A DNA stretch of 64,000 nucleotides from Escallonia rubra. Lineage: Eukaryota > Streptophyta > Magnoliopsida > Escalloniales > Escalloniaceae. Made by a program: the position numbers and the translations under genes. Below the pieces are notes generated by a model. The model was not told the DNA's origin, did no database searches, and worked only from the letters and a program-made list of their open reading frames with translations. Location: positions 62,001 through 126,000 of the forward strand of contig JAVXUO010002851.1 in NCBI GenBank assembly GCA_033065855.1. The letters run 5' to 3'. This document shows, piece after piece, positions 9,977 through 19,051 of the stretch (the first letter of the stretch is position 1; each line of letters begins with the position of its first letter).

Positions 9977-11716
9977 ATGCCTAGACAACGAAAAGTTACG
10001 AGGGCTGCCAGCCAGGGCCTTATCCACACCGTACAAGAGGAGGATCACCTCGGCGAACAAGAAGGGACTAGTGCTATGCGTCTCCAAGACCAGCCACAAA
10101 CTACCGCACCTGACATACAAGTTGCAGTCAATGCGGCCATCCAGCAGTTTTCGCCTACTATAGCCACTCTTATGACAGCCATGGTGGAAATGCAAAAATC
10201 AATCCAAGTCTTGACTTCACAATCACCGATTTCCCAAAGCCTTAGAGCTCCGCACCCTGTGCCCATTACTCACCCCGTGTTATCCCAAGATCCAGGTTTG
10301 GCCCCTCCTGCTCATATCCAACCTTCAAGGCCTGGGCTAGTTTTGGACACTGCTCAGGTCCCAGTGTCGCGACCACCGCTGCCTTGGTCCTCCGGGCCCT
10401 CGACAGTAGGACTCGCGGCACCTCAGCCCCCGGCGCCACGCATTGCCCTTGCTCGAAGCACTTCGGAGACTCACGAATCAATTGAGATGGAGCCTAACCC
10501 GAACATAACTAGCCGAAACCTAAACACAAGTCATTCCCCCGGCTTACTCCAGTCGACCTTTCCTGACGACCGGCCTCCAGCAGCTGACACTACCCATATG
10601 CAAAACATGCCCCAACAAGTTGCTCACCATCACCAACCCCTCTCTACCATCGTCATCCCCTCAATGCCTCAGGTTGTACCGTCTGGGGGCTCTGGTGCTC
10701 GGATCATCACGACAGGGCACAAGCCTTCACATGCGTCGTACGTCACCAAGCATGACTTAGACGCCCTCCTTCACCGTCTCAAGCAGTCATCCTCACCCCA
10801 CTCCGCCTCTAAGCTGTCAGGTCATGCTCCCTACTTTGGCAGCCTCGCTACTAAGCCTTACCCCGTCAAGTACAAGCAACCATCCTTCACATTGTTCAAC
10901 GGCAAAGAAGGCAACGCCCGCGAGCATCTCACCCGTTTTGCTGGCTCCCTCGAGCACTACGGGGAAGACGACACTTTGAAGCTTCGGGAATTTCACAAGT
11001 CCCTGACTGGCCTCGCCTACTCTTGGTATCATCAGATTCCTGACAGTACTATCCACTCATGGTCCGACATGGTCCAGCTCTTCCTTGACAAGTTTCACTA
11101 TGAGACGGAACGTGTGACCATCGTTGACATTGCCGGGATCCGCCAGAATCCCGGGGAAGACCTCAACACCTATGTTACGCGATTTCATCACAAGTGCTTG
11201 GAGTGCACTGACTTCAGCAAGGATGAAACCCTTGTGCCCATTTGCATCAAGAACATGAAGGACACCTACAGAGTCTACCTTGAAAACCTCCAGCTTCGGT
11301 CTTGGGGACATCTCAAGGAAGCTGCACGACGCACCTATGACTCGGTCGGTCCGTCAAAGACTCCAAAGCCCCAACCTCATATTGCCTTGGCCACGACGAC
11401 GGAAGCAGCTAGTAACGACGACAACAACCGCAAGCGTCAGTCCCAAGGAAGGGACGGGCGTCCTGACAAGAGAGGGCAGCCGATGCCTGCCCCGGAATAC
11501 CCGTGTGACTTGAAGACTGTTAGAGATCTCCTCGAGACATGGATCGACGACAATGCCATAACCCTGCCCAATGTCGACAATGAACCTACCCCGGAAGACT
11601 TAGCCCATCACAACTACTGCCCCTATCATCGAAAGGTCGGTCATGGCCTCAAGTGGTGCAGGGGCCTCAAGTTTGTCTTCGCCGACAAGATTGCGTCCGG
11701 AGAGCTCAAACTCTAA
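9977..11716 (+). CDS. gag: Gag protein of non-autonomous Ty3-type retrotransposon
   Basis: A 579-residue protein, taking the first ATG (MPRQRKVTRAAS); the frame is open 45 bases further upstream but without an ATG. Gag assembles the RNA-packaging particle in the cytoplasm. Residues 1-290 are Pro/Ser/Gln-rich with no fold that I recognise. Residues about 300-450 form the retrotransposon gag domain, with PSFTLFNGKEG, HLTRF, SWYHQIPD and TYVTRFHHKCLEC motifs. The C-terminus has YCPYHRKVGHGLKWC (about 547-561), which fits the retroviral zinc knuckle spacing but as C-X2-H-X4-H-X4-C, with His in the second metal position. The frame is intact, and base use is GC-richer than the flanks. It ends well before any pol frame. 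The 5' leader from LTR to ATG is 67 bases. Confidence 0.88.
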   Translation: MPRQRKVTRAASQGLIHTVQEEDHLGEQEGTSAMRLQDQPQTTAPDIQVAVNAAIQQFSPTIATLMTAMVEMQKSIQVLTSQSPISQSLRAPHPVPITHPVLSQDPGLAPPAHIQPSRPGLVLDTAQVPVSRPPLPWSSGPSTVGLAAPQPPAPRIALARSTSETHESIEMEPNPNITSRNLNTSHSPGLLQSTFPDDRPPAADTTHMQNMPQQVAHHHQPLSTIVIPSMPQVVPSGGSGARIITTGHKPSHASYVTKHDLDALLHRLKQSSSPHSASKLSGHAPYFGSLATKPYPVKYKQPSFTLFNGKEGNAREHLTRFAGSLEHYGEDDTLKLREFHKSLTGLAYSWYHQIPDSTIHSWSDMVQLFLDKFHYETERVTIVDIAGIRQNPGEDLNTYVTRFHHKCLECTDFSKDETLVPICIKNMKDTYRVYLENLQLRSWGHLKEAARRTYDSVGPSKTPKPQPHIALATTTEAASNDDNNRKRQSQGRDGRPDKRGQPMPAPEYPCDLKTVRDLLETWIDDNAITLPNVDNEPTPEDLAHHNYCPYHRKVGHGLKWCRGLKFVFADKIASGELKL

Positions 11717-12640
11717 GTACGGGACATAAGGGCATGCCTTAGTGCATTTTCCACACTTGTAATTTTTTCGTTCATTTTGCAAGTTTCCATACCCATGTAT
11801 CAAGGCATGTTGTCCATCCTTCGTTATCAATGAAGTTACATTTTCCAGACTTAGAAAATTTTCAAGCTACATTGATCTTGCACAAGTCTCTTGATATCAC
11901 CCTTCTTGCCATCACCCACTCCCTTGGGGGCTTCACCCCTTCCCAATCCCTTCGGTCTCACATTGCAATGACTTGGTACGTGGTGCGCGGGGTGGCTCGA
12001 GCCGCGCTACTACGGTCGCATCATCATCCAACATTCACTTTTCCAACACTTAGAAAAAAAAAAATTCATTTTTTTCGCAACCGGTCATCGATGATCATCC
12101 TCAATGGTCTCCCTCGGCATCCTTGTCTCAGCCCAACACTTAGAAAAAATTTCATTTTTTTCGCAACCGGTCATCAATGACCACCCTCAACGGCCTCCCC
12201 TTAGCATCCCTGCCCGAACTCAAAAAAAAAATTTCAACACTTAGAAAAATTTTCAAGTTTTTCATCTCCTCACATGCTCCCCACATTCATGCTCTCATCA
12301 CTCTCCCTCTCACACCTTCACTCTTCTCCCTCACCATCCAACACCCCATCACCATTTTCCCCACTTCATAAACAACTTCTCTCTTATGAAAAATGCTTCA
12401 TCTTCTCCCATCCCATTTCTCTCACTCTCATCTTGCAATTGTGAAAATATTCTTGGGGGCTCCCTCCTTAGGGTTGCCAAAAAAAAAAAAAAATTTATTT
12501 TATTATTATTTTATTCGAATTTGAATTTCAAAAAAATCTGACTAACCCTACCCGCGAACCCGAACCGACCCGCGAGCCCCGACCCGCGCCCATTCCCTCT
12601 CTGTGGTGTACCCGACCCAACCCGAATCCAGACCCGTTTT
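11717..12640 (+). other. Internal non-coding region of the element, dispersed repeats
   Basis: No supported gene. The word AACACTTAGAAAAA followed by TTCATTTTTTTCGCAACCGG and a CGGTCATC(A/G)ATGA stretch occurs at about 12041 and 12139, with partial copies near 11848, 12234 and 13949. A homopurine A-run lies at 12479-12493. From 12540 the sequence turns C-rich with CCCGACCC words. Confidence 0.6.
11970..12010 (+). repeat. Conserved palindromic motif, copy 1
   Basis: A GGTACGTGGTGCGCG stretch followed by GTGGCTCGAGCC. It is the first of three copies of a motif with a CTCGAG core in the element's internal region (others near 14018 and 14236). Confidence 0.6.
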
Positions 12641-12647
12641 ACCCGAG

Positions 12648-12673
12648 AAACCCTAATTTTTTCTAAACCCTAA
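12648..12673 (+). promoter_or_regulatory. Paired telo-box motifs (AAACCCTAA)
   Basis: AAACCCTAA occurs at 12648-12656 and 12665-12673, followed by a TTTTTTCCCCATCTC-type pyrimidine leader. In plants this pairing is typical of promoters or 5' UTRs of ribosomal-protein and other housekeeping genes. It may be a captured host 5' region inside the element; no ATG-started ORF follows. Confidence 0.5.
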
Positions 12674-12689
12674 TTTTTTTCCCCATCTC

Positions 12690-13550
12690 TTTCTCTTCTT
12701 CTTCTTCGCGCCGCCCAGCCCCTTGCGGCGCCGCCAAGCACACTTCGGCCTCCACGGCCCATCGCCTCCGCCGACCCTCGGCCTCGCCCCCACCTCCCTC
12801 TCTCCTCCCTTCTCTCCCCCGCCTCTCCTCCCGCCCTCGGCCTCGCGCCGCGGCACACCGCCGCCGCCGCCGCCCCTCTTCTCCCCCCCTCTTCTTTCTT
12901 CCTTCCCCCTTCCTTCCTCCCTCCTCCCCCGCCCCCTAGGCCTCGGCCACCTCTCCCCTACCCCCTCGGCCTCGGCCCTCCCCTCCCTTCCCCTTTCCTC
13001 TCTCCTCCCGCCCCCCTTCTTCCCCTTCTTCTTTCTTCCTTTCCCCTTCCTTTCCCCATCCTTCCTCCCTCCTCCCCCGCCCCCCTCGGCCTCGGCCACC
13101 CCTCCCCCTACCCCTCGCCCCCACCTCCCTCTCTCCTCCCTTCTCTCCCTCCCCCCTCCTTCCCCCTTCCCTCTCCCTCTCCTCTCTTCCCCCCGCCCCT
13201 CGCCCACCCGCGGCAGGCCGCCGCCGCCTCCCTTCCCTCTCCTCCCCCATCCCCCTTCGGCCTCGGCCATCCTTCCCCCTCCCCCCTCGGCCTCGGCCCT
13301 CCCCCTCCCTTCCCCCTTTCCCTCTCCTCCTCCCCCCACCCGCGCCCCCCTCGGCCTCGGCCACCGCGGCACCCCACCGCCGCCGCCATCCCCCTTCTTC
13401 ACCTTCTTCCCACTTCCCCTCTCCCCTTCTCCCCAAGCTCGGCCTCGGCCCACCTCCACCTTCCCCTTCTTCCCCTTCCTCTCTTCCCTCCTCCCACCTC
13501 TTCCACCCATCCCCCTCCCTTCACCTTCGGCCACCATCAAGGCCATTCAT
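12690..13550. repeat. Long polypyrimidine tract with CCTCGGCCTCGG motif
   Basis: Over about 860 bases the plus strand is overwhelmingly C and T, interrupted by many copies of CCCCTCGGCCTCGGCC. Both strands are open for long distances: a Pro/Ser/Leu-rich frame on plus lacking any ATG, and Gly/Arg/Glu-rich frames on minus. I read these as consequences of composition. Mirror-symmetric homopyrimidine DNA of this length can form triplex structures. Confidence 0.8.
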
Positions 13551-13731
13551 TTCGGCCTTCCCCATACCAAGTTCATCAACCTTCCACCACCTCTCCATCT
13601 CTCTTTTTTTCCTTCATACCCACAACTTCTTCACTTCGGTCACAACACCCAAGTCCACCCCGCCACCTTTGAACTTCTCAACTTCACATCATGGCCGACA
13701 TCCAAGGCTGGCAACTTAAAAAAAAAAAAAT

Positions 13732-13885
13732 TTGTCGCCCGTCGTCCGGACGTCAACTCTGCGACCCCCGTCGCTCGTCGTCCGGACGTCAACTCCGCGA
13801 CGTCCGTCGCCCGTCGTCCGGACGTCAACTTCGCGACCCCCGTCGTCCGGACGTCAACTCCGCGACCCCTGTCGCCCGTCGTGGA
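13732..13885 (+). repeat. Tandem CGTCGTCCGGACGTCAACTC repeat
   Basis: Five diverged units of about 27-33 bases share GTCCGGACGTCAACT(C/T)(C/T)GCGA. Related CGTCGCCCGGACACAACTCC units occur in the LTRs (for example 14951-15100), so internal region and LTR share this repeat family. Confidence 0.85.
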
Positions 13886-14017
13886 CTGCCCCTGCATCGC
13901 GACGCTCGATCGCGCACATCGCGCCCCTACACATTTCATACTTTTTTACACTTAGAAATTTTTTTGCAAATTTGATCACATCCCATGTGACGATGTCCCT
14001 CGACGTCAACGCCCTTG

Positions 14018-14055
14018 GTAGGTGGTGCGCGAGATAGCTCGAACCACTTACTCCT
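14018..14055 (+). repeat. Conserved palindromic motif, copy 2 (decayed)
   Basis: GGTAGGTGGTGCGCGAGATAG followed by CTCGAACCACTTAC: the same layout as copies 1 and 3, with the CTCGAG core mutated. Confidence 0.5.
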
Positions 14056-14235
14056 ATTCATTCTCTAATGCTCGTCGTCAGCGCCCGCGCGCCGTCTCCA
14101 CGATGCTTGTCGCCCATCGCCCGGGTGACGTCTCCGCGACACTCGTCGTCTGTCGCCCGGGCGCCGTTTACATGCTCGCGCCCCTGCGCCCTATCATCAT
14201 GCCCTTGTGTCAACACCCAAGCATCCCAAGGCCTT

Positions 14236-14270
14236 CGTAGGTGGTGCACGAGGTGGCTCGAGCCACCTAC
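14236..14270 (+). repeat. Conserved palindromic motif, copy 3
   Basis: CGTAGGTGGTGCACG followed by the perfect 18-base palindrome AGGTGGCTCGAGCCACCT (14251-14268). Confidence 0.7.
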
Positions 14271-14385
14271 TCTTCATCATCATGCATTGACGACCTCAAC
14301 AGCACTCCGGCCAAACAACATAAAATCTTGCTAAGTGTTTATGCGTGCGGTGCCCGCTCGGGTTGCCCCTCCGCGCACACCACAC

Positions 14386-14397
14386 GCAGGGGGCTTA
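14386..14397 (+). other. Polypurine tract
   Basis: GCAGGGGGCTTA lies immediately before the TG of the 3' LTR, the expected position of the plus-strand primer. It is short, with C and T interruptions. Confidence 0.6.
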
Positions 14398-14648
14398 TGT
14401 TCCCAACCTATTCTGGTCGTACCCAAAGGCCCACTACGGTCCCACTTTGCATGACACGTCCGCACAAGCAACATACATTTTCAACGCTCACAACCGGTCA
14501 AAGCGTGCACGCTCAAGTCACGTGCACTTCTTACTTCTTCTACGCGACTTCGTCGCCAAGAAACTTATCATCGTGCGACGCCGCATCACGTTTCGACCGT
14601 CGCACTTCGCACATTGTCCGTCGCTGCGCCATGGCACTTGCCCAAGGA

Positions 14649-14790
14649 GGTTGGCCTTGGCCTTCCCCTTGGGGTCGGCCTCGGCCTTGGCCTTCCCCTT
14701 GGGGTCGGCCTCGGCCTTGGCCTCCCCCTTGGGGTCGGCCTCGGCCTTCCCCTTGGGGTCAGCCTCGGCCTTCCCCGAAAGGTTGGCCTT
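14649..14790 (+). repeat. 36-bp minisatellite in the 3' LTR
   Basis: GGCCTTCCCCTTGGGGTCGG followed by CCTCGGCCTT repeats about four times. Each unit holds the self-complementary CCCCTTGGGG. Confidence 0.85.
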
Positions 14791-14950
14791 TGGCCTCTAT
14801 CCTTAGCACCTTCACTTCTCTTCAAGAGGCCTTGCATCCTTCGCGACGCCCTTCGCCCATCATCCGGACATCAACCTCGCGACGTCCGTCGTGCATCACC
14901 TTATGGACGTTCGTACATCAACCTCGCGACGTCCGTCCTGTAACAACCTC

Positions 14951-15100
14951 TCGTCGCCCGGACACAACTCCGCGACCCCCGTCGCCCGGACACAACTCCG
15001 CGACCACGTCGCCCGGACACAACTCCGCGACCCCCGTCGCCCGGACACAACTCCGCGACCCCGTCGCCCAGACACAACTCCACGACGCTCATCATCCGTC
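14951..15100 (+). repeat. 28-29-bp minisatellite in the 3' LTR
   Basis: CGTCGCCCGGACACAACTCC followed by GCGACCCC repeats about five times. Confidence 0.85.
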
Positions 15101-15551
15101 GCCCGGACGTCGTCTTCATGACCCCCGTCACCGACGTCTGGGCGTCACACTCCAACACTTCGCCGCGCCCATGCGCCGCGCCGCTGATACAGCCGTGCCC
15201 CCAGGCTCTCTGTCACACTACCGTGCCCCCGGCACCTTACGCACTCTGTCGCGCCCATGCGCCACCATTGACACCAACGTGCCCCCGGCACCTTACGCAC
15301 TCTGTCGCGCCCATGCGCCACCATTGACACAAACATGCCCCCGGCACCTTACGCACTCCGTCGCGCCCATGCGCCGCGCCATTAACATAGACGTGCTCCC
15401 GGCACCTTGCTCACTTCATCGCGCCCATGCGCCACAATCATGTCATCATGCCCCCGGGCACCACACTCATTCATCACACCATGTGCACCTTGCCTTGGTC
15501 ATGGAACATGCTTCAACCCACTCTCCGGAGTGTACATCACCCGCGGGGATA

Positions 15552-16058
15552 GGCGACTCCTCCGGGACACTATCTCTGCCAGGGAGCTCTTCAACTCCCC
15601 TTCCGCCAGGTAGACGGCTCCTCCGGGATGCTACCTCGGCCAGTCGGGTAGACGGCTCCTCCGGGATGCTACCTTGACATGCTCCGAGTGCTCCGGCATA
15701 AGGACTCACCCGCGGGGATAGGCGACTCCTCCGGGACACTATCTCTGCCAGGGAGCTCTTCAACTCCCCTTCCGCCAGGTAGACGGCTCCTCCGGGATGC
15801 TACCTCGGCCAGTCGGGTAGACGGCTCCTCCGGGATGCTACCTTGACATGCTCCGAGTGCTCCGGCATAAGGACTCACCCGCGGGGATAGGCGACTCCTC
15901 CGGGACACTATCTCTGCCAGGGAGCTCTTCAACTCCCCTTCCGCCAGGTAGACGGCTCCTCCGGGATGCTACCTTGGCCGGCCGGGTAGACGGCTCCTCC
16001 GGGATGCTACCTTGGCCTGCGGAATAGACGACTCCTCCGGGACACTATCTCCGTCAGG
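15552..16058 (+). repeat. 169-bp tandem repeat, three copies (3' LTR)
   Basis: GGCGACTCCTCCGGGACACT recurs at 15552, 15721 and 15890, an exact 169-base period; the 5' LTR has four copies. Confidence 0.95.
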
Positions 16059-16454
16059 GTGCCTGCGTGACTGGCCTACGTGCTCCGGCACTGGGGGCTT
16101 GCGTCGGCACCCCTAGGGACTATGACCCCCGGGTCACTCCGAGACGGGAGCAGGTCTTCGGAGGGCATCGCGCCTAGTTCACCTGGCAGTTGGGCGTCGG
16201 GTCTTCCCCACCGCTGCCAGGCCTGTGGGACTCCGCAAGGGCTTGGATTGGAGGCTAGATCAAGGGGGTTCTCTGGCCACACCGATGCGGTGGGAGCCAG
16301 TCTTTCCAGACAGACAGAGCGACGCTGTGAGGAGCAGGCCGGTTGAATATGCGATCCGACAGTCCGTGGAGCACCGGCACCTGTGGACCCCCCGGTGACG
16401 TGTCACTCCCGGGGAGCGCCACGTGTCGGTTAATGACATCATCATCTCAATCTC

Positions 16455-16462
16455 TATAAATA
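16455..16462 (+). promoter_or_regulatory. LTR TATA box (3' LTR)
   Basis: TATAAATA in the same context as at 9591. It could drive read-out transcription toward 16.8 kb and beyond. Confidence 0.7.
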
Positions 16463-16772
16463 GAGGTCTTGAGAATTCATAACAAAAAGGATAACATTTG
16501 GACATTTTCACTTTCTCACTCTAGAATCCTAGAGAGAGAAACATACAAGACCCTGACTTTGGACCTAAGCATCGGACTGTGACTGTCATCGTGTATTCAT
16601 CCCGCGCTATCGCCCTCGCAGCACTGCCACCCTCGAGTTCTGTCTGGGAAGCCCTTGGTCTCTGCCCTTGTTCCACCCTTGCTGTGTCTCACATCAACAT
16701 ACTTGGAAGCTGACACGGACTGCAGCCTTTGTGGCACCTCCACGTAAGCTCGAACCCATTTCCTTGGCATCA

Positions 16773-16777
16773 ACCAC
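16773..16777. other. Target-site duplication ACCAC (right)
   Basis: Matches 7396-7400 and directly follows the CA end of the 3' LTR. Confidence 0.85.
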
Positions 16778-18190
16778 TTTTTATGTTTAATAACAGTTAA
16801 TAATTACTGTAAAAATTATCGTAGCTAAAGAGATATAACAAGAGTTACAGCAAGTGTGTTTAGACGAGGTAATGGAATTGAGAATTTCACTTTTACAAAG
16901 GATTTGAAAATACATTACATAATTGTCGCTGAAAGTGTTAGAAAAAAAGTCACTAGAAACATTTAGCGACTATTAATTGTCACTACATACGGGGCTGGAG
17001 GAAGATTCCTACAATTCTTACATAATATCCCTTGTTTGGATTGTGATAAGATGAATTTACCAAATTTTTGGAAGGATTTTGGAAAGGAATATTGGTATGC
17101 TAAAATTCCCTCTATAAATAACTAGCCTAGATTAGTTGTTTTGTCAAATATTTTCTACAGATTTAACTACATTTTAGGAGAGAATGACTATTTTTTTATC
17201 TTCATAATTTTAGTTATCTTCTGCCATTAAAGATGGAGACTCTCTCTCATTAGTTTGTACCTCATACACCATCAAATTATATATGTTCAAATTTTCAAAT
17301 ATAATTCACATATAAAATACTCGCTTCTACAAAAAATCACCCAAATACTAAATTTGTAATTTCATAAATTTATAAATTATCGAATTTTAAAATGAATGGA
17401 TTTTATAATATAAGATACTTTAAAATTGTCCGACCAATCACACTCCAAAAATCCATCTTTTATTAAAAACAAGACATGATACAAGTGATCACTTTCCTCG
17501 TTAAATATGGAGTTCTATTTTGGAAAAAGTTCAAATGTGCGAGTCAGGGTGAGATGGGTCCCTATCCAAATGAATGCCAAAACTCTCACCCAGTTTGGTC
17601 ACTATTTTATGGTTTCAATTTCTGTGTTTTTAAAAAATCTATGATTTGTCACCACTTTCAAAATATATTTCCAATTAAGAACTAGTAATCTAAAGACTAT
17701 TCACCAACTTCTTGCATATATATATAATGAGATTTACCTTTTTTTGTCATGCAAATAATATTAAATCAATATAAATAGTTTTCCTTTATTTAAAATATAG
17801 TCATGCTTTATGCAATTCTGAAAATTAAAAACGATAATTCAAACAGGTTATTAAATATTTTAATTTTCTTGAAAAGAAATAATTTCCACATTCTTAAAAA
17901 CCCAAAACCAAAAAATGACGAAAATTGAAACTAATTCTGGCTATTCAACTACATAATGAAGCATCTGAGTAACCATGAAAAGCAATTCGGTTTTTGTCAC
18001 TGAGCAAAAAAATAATACTAAAAAAAAGTCACCTTTGTACTGCTTCCGGACCTTTTGATTTCCATCAAATACATTTGCATAAGCTACAAACATATATGTA
18101 GTTAAAAAAAGTCATCTTCAACCACAATGAAACAATTCGAACTTAATATGAGAAAACTTTAAACATGAACCTTGACTTGCTCTAATGAAG
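16778..18190. other. AT-rich flank, no gene
   Basis: Unique AT-rich sequence between the retrotransposon and the 3' end of the NHL gene. No ORF is supported. Short words in the same order recur in the 5' LTR at 7600-8500 (see the mosaic entry), which suggests this is the sequence that follows the target site in a haplotype lacking the element. Confidence 0.6.
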
Positions 18191-18817
18191 TTAAACATCC
18201 ACATTGCAACCCTGTACCAGCTGAAACTTGATGGCCGGTCCAACATCAAAACCGTTGTTCTTGCTACCGAATCCAATATAAGCCGGACAGTTCACGTACA
18301 AACGGTACCTGCCGGAAATAAAAGTGCCAACCTTCCATCTCACACGTCCATAAACCTTGATATGGACCAAAACCGTCCCAGCCATCTGATCCTGGCTCAA
18401 AGAATCCGCCAAATACGGCGCCACGGGCACTGCATTGCCGTACAAGAAGGGCGACCACACGGTGACATCCTTGTGCCCTTGGTAAGTGGGAGGAAGCAGG
18501 GTGGGAAGTGTGATCTGTTGGCTTCTGTAGGTGGCGTAGACGTCGAGCTTATCGTAGTAAATGCCGATGCGTCCGTTAGGGTTGCGGGAGGAGAGGGTGA
18601 TTTGGAGGTTGGAGGTGAGGGAGTTGGGGGAGGAGAGGTTGAAGGCGTAGACGGTGGCGTCATGGAGGACGAAGCGCGGCTTGGTGGGGCGTAATATGAG
18701 CCACACGAGGAGTATTATGAAGAGGATGACGACGATGAAGGCCAACAAGGCCGTGAGTAGGCGGCGATGGAGCTTTCGCTGCTCGTCCTCATGGTGGCCG
18801 CAGTCCTTTTCCGACAT
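18191..18817 (-). CDS. NDR1/HIN1-like (LEA-2 domain) membrane protein
   Basis: A 208-residue, intronless protein starting MSEKDCGHHEDEQRK. The frame is open 78 codons further upstream, but that part is low-complexity and the MSEK start fits the family. Residues 20-42 are one strongly hydrophobic segment ending ILRPTKPRF, the usual short cytoplasmic N-terminus plus signal-anchor of NHL proteins. The LEA-2 domain follows, with RNPNGRIGIYYDKLDVYATY (about 102-121) and PPTYQGHKDV. The C-terminal half has RVRWKVGTFISGRY and CPAYI. NHL proteins sit in the plasma membrane and are tied to pathogen and stress responses; this one resembles the NHL1/NHL12 subgroup. Length is normal for the family. I see no defect. 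A paralogue lies at 33757-34500 on the same strand. Confidence 0.92.
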   Translation of the reverse strand: MSEKDCGHHEDEQRKLHRRLLTALLAFIVVILFIILLVWLILRPTKPRFVLHDATVYAFNLSSPNSLTSNLQITLSSRNPNGRIGIYYDKLDVYATYRSQQITLPTLLPPTYQGHKDVTVWSPFLYGNAVPVAPYLADSLSQDQMAGTVLVHIKVYGRVRWKVGTFISGRYRLYVNCPAYIGFGSKNNGFDVGPAIKFQLVQGCNVDV

Positions 18818-18941
18818 GTTTATTTTGGTGGTGGTGGTCGGAGATTGGGTGTAGAGAAAGCTCTTGCCGAGGAAATATGCCAAGGAGTTTTTTGGAGTGT
18901 GTTTTAAAGGAAGTCCTGAATATCTCGGAAGTGTGGAGTAA

Positions 18942-18947
18942 TATATA
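18942..18947 (-). promoter_or_regulatory. Putative TATA box of the NHL gene
   Basis: On the minus strand TCTTATATATTACTCC lies about 125 bases before the ATG at 18817, a plausible core promoter. No other element was tested. Confidence 0.4.
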
Positions 18948-19051
18948 AGAAAGATTAGATGCGAGGAGGGTGGGTGGTGTGGGGGAGGGGGGAGGTTGTG
19001 GATTCTTTTAGGTAGAAAGTACAAGCAGTGCCTAAAAGCTTTCAAGTGCAC

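Larger units (their letters stand above)
7401..16772 (+). mobile_element. Non-autonomous Ty3-type LTR retrotransposon with gag only
   Basis: A complete 9.37-kb element: LTRs beginning TGTTCCCAACC and ending GGCATCA, a 5-bp duplication ACCAC, a primer binding site, one gag ORF and a purine-rich tract before the 3' LTR. No protease, reverse transcriptase, RNase H or integrase frame exists between gag and the 3' LTR, where 2.7 kb of mostly low-complexity, repeat-rich sequence lies instead. It must therefore borrow pol functions (the 'TR-GAG/LARD' class). The last 880 bases of the two LTRs differ, by eye, at only three substitutions and one single-base indel, so insertion is recent. Related LTR pieces lie at 3430-4827 and 48048-49184. 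Confidence 0.9.
14398..16772 (+). repeat. 3' LTR
   Basis: Starts TGTTCCCAACC and ends GGCATCA, 2375 bases, followed by the ACCAC duplication. It is packed with minisatellites: a 36-bp unit at about 14649-14790, CGTCGCCCGGACACAACTCC units at 14951-15100, a unit of about 62 bases with GTGCCCCCGGCACCTTACGC at 15220-15400, and three 169-bp units. It is probably the more faithful of the two LTR copies. Confidence 0.9.

Noticed and set aside
12723..13955. A 410-codon Pro/Ser-rich open frame on the plus strand and Gly/Arg-rich frames opposite
   Set aside because: The plus frame begins at a TTG and has no ATG in its proline-rich body. Both strands are open because the DNA is almost pure pyrimidine/purine, so composition explains the openness.
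14241..15677. A 478-codon open frame over the 3' LTR
   Set aside because: It crosses the internal region/LTR border and several minisatellites; no domain and low-complexity throughout.
16778..18120. An ancient, AT-decayed relative of the LTR, as an alternative to the mosaic idea
   Set aside because: The shared words are found with the 5' LTR but not at the matching place in the 3' LTR or in the 48-kb copy, which an old homologue would also match.
18185..18694. 169-codon plus-strand frame opposite the NHL gene
   Set aside because: It is the antisense shadow of the LEA-2 coding sequence and has no recognisable domain.
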